In this document: piece after piece, positions 58,746-64,000 of the stretch
How the letters are laid out: each line of letters starts with the position of its first letter
How positions within the stretch are numbered: position 1 is the stretch's first letter
DNA from: Rhizoctonia solani
Taxonomy: Eukaryota > Basidiomycota > Agaricomycetes > Cantharellales > Ceratobasidiaceae
Reading direction: 5' to 3'
DNA length: 64,000 nucleotides
NCBI RefSeq assembly: GCF_016906535.1
Contig: NC_057380.1
Span: forward strand, 1,364,001 to 1,428,000
The notes under the pieces: model-generated
Seen by the model: only the letters and a program-made list of their open reading frames with translations
What the model was told of the DNA's origin: nothing
Databases searched by the model: none
Translations under genes and position numbers: made by a program

Positions 58746-59898
58746 ATGTCGCTCGCTCGGGGTAGTGTCGGGCGCATATTGCGTCAAAGAACATTTTATA
58801 CCAGTACTTTTCACCTTAAAGACCGCTCACGTCCTCCACCACCTATCGAAGATTCGACTTCGGCTCTAGACTACAAATCGTCACAGCGAAGATATCCACC
58901 ACCTCTGCCAGAGACCAGTCTCCCGCGCTCAAGAACTGCGGAAGAGGCCGTAACAAACATCTTATACAATACTCCACCTCCCAGTAATGAGCCGTTCAAA
59001 AAGTAATGCACCCGGCTTCAACTCACCAAAGCCCTAACTCATACTTTAATTTCGGCTCATAGACACACCCTCAACTGCCTAGTTCAAAATGAACCTGGTG
59101 TATTATCTCGGGTTTCGGGCATCTTAGCTGGTCGAGGATTCAATATCGATTCGCTTGTCGTCTGCCGGACCGAAATCCGTGACCTGTCCGGATGTGCATT
59201 GTCATCAGCGGGCAAGACGGAGTTGTCGAACAAGCTAGGCGGCAACTCGAAGATTTGGTGAGCATAAAATGTTTAACCTTAAATTGTGTACTCACGTCTT
59301 ACAAGGTTCCGGTCTGGGCGTTCTGGACTATACTAATACCCGGACTATCAACCGAGAACTTGCGCTCGTTAAACTGTCGGTGGGACCAGAATACCTCGAA
59401 GACCAACTTCAAGGGGGGCCCCACTCATCAAGCTAAAACCTTCGAGCGTGAAACCACGCTTGCGCATAATTTTGAGTCTTCGGCAAATCCTCACCCAGAT
59501 CCCCATGCGGTTGAACCTCAACCCGCCATTAGCCCTAAGGTACTTACTCCCTCGGAGCTCTGCGGCGCAAGTCGGAGCACTTGGCCGCAATTCGGACCCT
59601 AGCCGATCAGTTTGGGGCCAAGATCGTAGATGTGAGCGAAAACAGCGTGATTGTCGAGATGAGCGGCAAGACAACTCGTGTGAATGCGTTTTTAAGTTTG
59701 GTCAAACCGTTTGGAATTTTGGAAAGTGCAAGGACAGGCAAGTATAATCTGAATCGATAAATCTAATAAAAATACTAAATATCGATAACAGGTACAATGG
59801 TTATGCCTCGTACGCCTATTAGCGCCAGTCCAGAGGATACAGAGCCTATGATCGAAACCAGTGGGCCTGTGGACCCAAGCTTGCTTCCCCCAGGCTAA
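58746..59898 (+). CDS. ILV6: acetolactate synthase regulatory (small) subunit
   Basis: Mitochondrial regulatory subunit of acetohydroxyacid synthase, the first common step of branched-chain amino-acid synthesis; it confers valine feedback control. Exons 58746-59002, 59063-59257, 59306-59737, 59793-59898. A basic, Ser/Arg-rich N-terminus ([20 protein letters not shown]) fits a mitochondrial targeting peptide. The ACT domain is clear: [55 protein letters not shown]. The C-terminal domain has [35 protein letters not shown] and [20 protein letters not shown]. The last intron (59738-59792) begins GCAAGT, a GC-AG intron. One base is missing near 59189, 59320 and 59556; with these the length is 993 nt, 330 aa, normal for the family. 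Confidence 0.93.
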
Positions 59899-60201
59899 AG
59901 GCCTTCGGTCATCTCGGGTATTAGCTCATAGGTTATTTGTGTCCAAAAGGAATCACTTTTGCAGCGCTGCCCATTGTATTATTCCTATCAGAATGAATAA
60001 TCATGGGAGTCCTCATGCCACACCTCAACAGACAGCTCATATGGATGAACTAAACGACGTATCAATTCCCAAAACAATAATATGGATACAAGCGACTCAG
60101 CACATTTAGAGTCGTACAGAATCCCGCACATAACAACATCGTAACAAAAAAAAAGTAAATCATTCCAGATAACAAGTCCGAGCAATCTCGTCAATGAGAC
60201 C
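59899..60201. other. convergent intergenic spacer
   Basis: About 300 bp between the ends of ILV6 (+) and the sugar transporter (-). Includes a run of nine A near 60146; nothing else seen. Confidence 0.5.
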
Positions 60202-62724
60202 TTATGCATGACCTGCACCAGGGGGCGCATAAGTCCTTGGGCCAAGGTCTTCATTCATAAAGTTTAGGTTGACGCTTAACATCCTGGCGCAGAATGTTGC
60301 GTTTGAACCAGATGGGCACTTCACGAAGTTGGTATGCAGCATGGGTGTGAGTGGGGACGGAGAACACTAGAACTGTTGTTAGAACGAGCCAAGAGGAGCT
60401 AAATGCGGAAACTTACCTTGGTCAAGTTCTTCGAGCGAGAGTGCCTTAGTTTCGGGGACAAACAAGAGGATGAGAACCCAACCAATGGCGCTGATAAATG
60501 ATTAGTATAAAAATATAGTATTGGAGAGATAATCTATATTACTTACTTCCAAGCGGCGTACCACCCAAAGGCACCCTGAGGAGTAAAGGCGCCCAAAAGG
60601 CGAGGGAATGTGATGGCTACCACGAAATTGCTACACACAACCAAATTGATCTAGAGAGTCCGCAGCTGTAACAAGATTACTCACAAGAACCAGCAAGTGG
60701 CAGTCGCGAACGACATTCCGAAATCACGAATGTTCAAGGGGAAGGCCTCAGCGGAGTACTAATATTTAATTGGTTAGAAAGAGGCCAACTTTGGTAATTA
60801 TTAACTTACGGTAAATGGCACAGGTCCCTCTCCTGGCGAGTAGAATATGGTAAATACATACATGCCGGCGGCAACAACCCCGGTTCGTGCATGATCGTTG
60901 CCAATAAAACTGGAGGAGGCTGTCAGGATCCACCCACGATACAAATCAAGTAGGACTCACAACGCCATGCCTGTAATGAGCAAGCAAGCTGACATTGCGG
61001 GGAATGTCGTCAACAACAAAAAGCGGCGACCAAAAGTATCGATTGTATACACGGCAGGAAGGGCAAAGACAAAGTTAAGCATCCCAAAGCCCCAAGAACC
61101 AAGGATAGATTGGATATCACCCAACCCGGCCTGAGAGAAAATGGTACTCGAATAGTAGGCAATTACGTTGATGCCGCAGAATTGTTGCATAAACATGACA
61201 ATGAATGACGCAAGAGCAGCACGACGGTTGCGGGGGATGGTGAAGAGCTCGACAATGCGCCACTTTCCAGATGGCTTCAACTCCTGTTCGGCAACTAATA
61301 AGGTGTGGATGTCTGGTGATTGCAATACAATTAGTAGGAACCGGATAGACTCGAGACATGGACGTACAATAGAAGTCACGAGCTGCCATTATCTTCGTCT
61401 TACGGAGGCGGCATAGGGATTCGAATGCTTTCAGGTAACGGCCTTTTCCCATTAGCCAACGGGGAGACTCGGGGCAGAAATAAACTTGAGCCATGATAGC
61501 AAGAGCTGGAACACCGGCCTAAATGCAGGATTTAATACACGGAGCTGAAATATGATTAATACCATACTCACACTTCCTAACATAAGACGCCAGTTAAGAC
61601 CTGTGATGTTGGGGGTGTCCTTGACATGGTAGAACATCAAGTCGGCAACAAACCCGAGCATAATACCGAATGCGGTCCACATTTGCCACATCATGACAAG
61701 GGCACCACGTATAGGGGCAGGAGAGCACTCGGCTGCATAAACCGGGACGGTACTCGATTTAGGTCCAACTCCAAGTCCAAGAACGAATCGGGCGGCCTAA
61801 ACTCGAGCGTGAGGTTACTTTGCTATGGGAAGGGGTGTTGAAACTTACGAAAAGGTGAGGCCACGAGTTAGTAACGCCTTGCCAGAAACAAGTCAACCAG
61901 GACAGAGTGGCAGTAATAAAGATGGTGCCTCGGCGGCCAAACATGCGATTCATGGGGTCAGTAAGCCAGCAACCCAAAACAGCGCAGCAGAGCTTTGAAA
62001 TTCTGTTAGTCGAGGTTTTTCAGAAAAGACAGTTTACTCACATAAGGAGCACTAGCAACTAGTCCGAGCAGCCACTGGTCGCGTCCTCTGCCAGGTTCAT
62101 CAGGAAAGAGGCCAAATTGTCTTGGCCAGAAAAGGTTTGCGCCATTAATCACAGTTTCGTCCATTCCTTGGACAGCAGCCGCCATGGAGCAGAGGACTAC
62201 GAGGTAGTATAGTGTCTTCGGTTGGTCCCATCTATGGGTCTGTTCACGTTGTAGTTCTGCCTTTTCCTCTGGAGTGAGCTGCGGTAATGAATCGAAGCCT
62301 AATTTCAGGTCGCGTGAGATCAAAGGCAAGCATCTGGCTCGAGCCGAAACTCACCCAATGGGTCTTGGGCAACAAGTGCCCCCTTGCGGATGATATCGGC
62401 ATGCTCGGAAAGGCCATACGAATGGGCAAATGCGAGTGCCCTACAAAAAAAATGATAAGAAAATGGCATGATAGGCGACGGAGCGTACATACTGCTCCTC
62501 TAGCTTGTCGTGGGGAATGCCGACAAGTGGGTTGGAAAGCTTGGCATTAGTGTTACCTTCGGCCAAGTGTAGTTTATTTTTGGCTAATAAGATATTTTCA
62601 GAACTGCCAATAACCATCGAATAGATAACGTACGGTCAAAGTCATCCGACTGAGAGCCTTGTTCGGCATGCGTATATTCGCGCTTTTCGGTTTCGACCGA
62701 AGGGTCTCGCTTGACGTCGGTCAT
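60202..62724 (-). CDS. MFS sugar transporter
   Basis: Twelve-helix sugar porter of the major facilitator superfamily, plasma membrane. ATG 62724 ([20 protein letters not shown]). The first helix region contains [20 protein letters not shown]; the loop [20 protein letters not shown] carries the sugar-porter D-R-x-G-R motif. Next come [30 protein letters not shown] (PESPR motif), [29 protein letters not shown], and [16 protein letters not shown] (PETK motif). The sequence resembles fungal hexose/polyol porters; the substrate is not predictable. About ten short introns. The 3' end is uncertain: one frame stops at 60251 (KLYE), the other continues to 60202 with [17 protein letters not shown]; joining them needs one base removed near 60257. 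Confidence 0.9.
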
Positions 62725-64000
62725 GGCGTTATGTCCAATAAATGCGGAGAAAATATGCGGAGATGGGGGGGGGCGGGGAGGAAAGGTGGGAGGTATGGAA
62801 GTTGGGCGGAAGCCGCTTGTATTTGAGGAAGAAGAGTGCTTGCTGGGTCTGTTGGTCAGGGGCTTGAATGGGAATATCGTTCCGTATGACGAAGCACATC
62901 GACGGGCGCGGCACCCCTTGGCCGGCTATTTAGGTTTTCTGGGCCATTGATGCCGGGCCCCACTTGACGTCATGTCCAACGCCACGAACGATTGTGATCA
63001 AGAGAAATTTTGTACTCGGGCATCCCCAGCGCCCATACAATGTCTTGGTATAGTCAATATGAGATATATCGGTGGTCATGAGTGAATGTATGCACCCCGG
63101 TATTGTGTATTTCCGGCTGAGGCCATATCTTTCCCCGCGCCCAAGCTTGATTTTGGGGACATCGTGTCCGAGGAATCATGTCACCAGATTTAGTTCGCGA
63201 AGCATGGGTGTTCTTCTGTCGCTTGTACGCGCGAATCAGATTGCTGCCCAACTCTTGAGGGATCTTCTTCGTCAATAGATCTGTCTTCTATACTCTAACG
63301 CTCCCTGAATAACGTCAAATTGTCTTCAATTGTCTATTTGCCCGCTCCCAACTCCAGGCGCTCATCGGTGGGGCCTCGGCATCGTTAGAAATGCATCCAC
63401 CAACGTAGTTTGTATCCTCACCACAGGACCCCCTCCATTTGAATCCACCTTATGCCTCCGCTTGTCCAGCCACAGGTTCGAGAAGCTACGGTTCGTGAGA
63501 TATTCGAGTACTGGTGCCTGTCATGTGAACCTTAATCAACTTGGTGAACGAGCTCCGGTCTGCTATCATGCTGATCGCTTAGATGCTCAATATTGACCCT
63601 AGCTTAGTCTATCTCGCTTGTGCAAGTACCGTTTTACCACCCATTGCTGAAAACGTTTTTGCTCAATCCTCTGCCCGGGCCGATCGGTTATTCCCGGCGA
63701 ACTATGCGCCAATCACATATACCTTGAGAACTATGAGCGGCTCGTTTGCTGTCTGTGGCAATTGTGTCAATATTCGGCCCGCTTGCAATTGATTGACTGC
63801 TCTAAATAGCCTCCAATACAAGTACAAATTCAGTATGAGGTGGCCTGACTTCTCATGCCGGCGTGTCAAATTATTTGGTGTGAGCATGCTATAGCGTTGG
63901 AAAGCTTTCCATCTGCCGATTAGGCTCACAAGCGCATTCTGCCGCCATGGCCATCCATAATCTAAGTCTTCTAGTAGAAAAATACGTCTATCCGAGATCC
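62725..64000. other. intergenic to window end
   Basis: 1.3 kb upstream of the sugar transporter. A G-run (about 62766-62780) sits in its leader. Open frames of 60-88 codons have no family similarity. No RNA gene or repeat recognised. Confidence 0.5.

Noticed and set aside
58602..58814. minus-strand open frame overlapping the ILV6 start
   Set aside because: Overlaps the ILV6 targeting-peptide exon on the other strand; resemblance to a lectin segment is too weak.

Overview
The window looks like nuclear DNA of a filamentous basidiomycete, most likely an Agaricomycete close to Rhizoctonia. Genes lie on both strands with no operons. Nearly all are cut by many introns of about 44-60 nt with GT..AG ends. 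Plant cell-wall enzymes (GH5, PL3) and a tandem jacalin-lectin family point the same way. The species assignment is inference.

Layout. 1-4517: two tandem GH5 endoglucanase genes; the first is only a 3' end. 4831-6140: PHO80-type cyclin. 6444-8824 (-): UTP6. 9568-11892: MYND-finger protein. 13435-17617: PDK1/Pkh kinase with C-terminal PH domain. 18136-20765 (-): APC-family amino-acid transporter. 21184-23487 (-): probable Mediator subunit 1. 23908-25249: RACK1, with a U24-like box C/D snoRNA in its fourth intron. 27940-28033 (-): intron-containing tRNA-Ser(GCU). 29149-32571: Ksp1/Ran1-like kinase. 34884-40117 (-): RDH54/RAD54B-type SNF2 translocase. 40194-40275: tRNA-Ser(AGA). 41026-44306: inverted duplication of a PL3 pectate lyase gene. 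44849-45495 (-): Apq12-like membrane protein. 45913-48562 (-): second MYND protein, paralogous to the first. 48994-58620 (-): three tandem jacalin-lectin genes plus a decayed fourth. 58746-59898: acetolactate synthase regulatory subunit (ILV6). 60202-62724 (-): MFS sugar transporter.

Functionally this is a housekeeping backbone (ribosome biogenesis, translation, kinase signalling, recombination, branched-chain amino acids, transport). Three expanding accessory sets are inserted in it: cellulase, pectate lyase and lectin paralogues.

One property affects all annotation here. Many conserved genes, including RACK1 and ILV6, need single-base corrections, mostly one missing base next to a short homopolymer, to keep one reading frame. 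Exon lengths become divisible by three only after those corrections. This looks more like residual sequencing or assembly error than gene death, so 'frameshift' calls should not be read as pseudogenes without checking. Exon ends were set by eye from splice consensus and family frame and are approximate for the larger genes.
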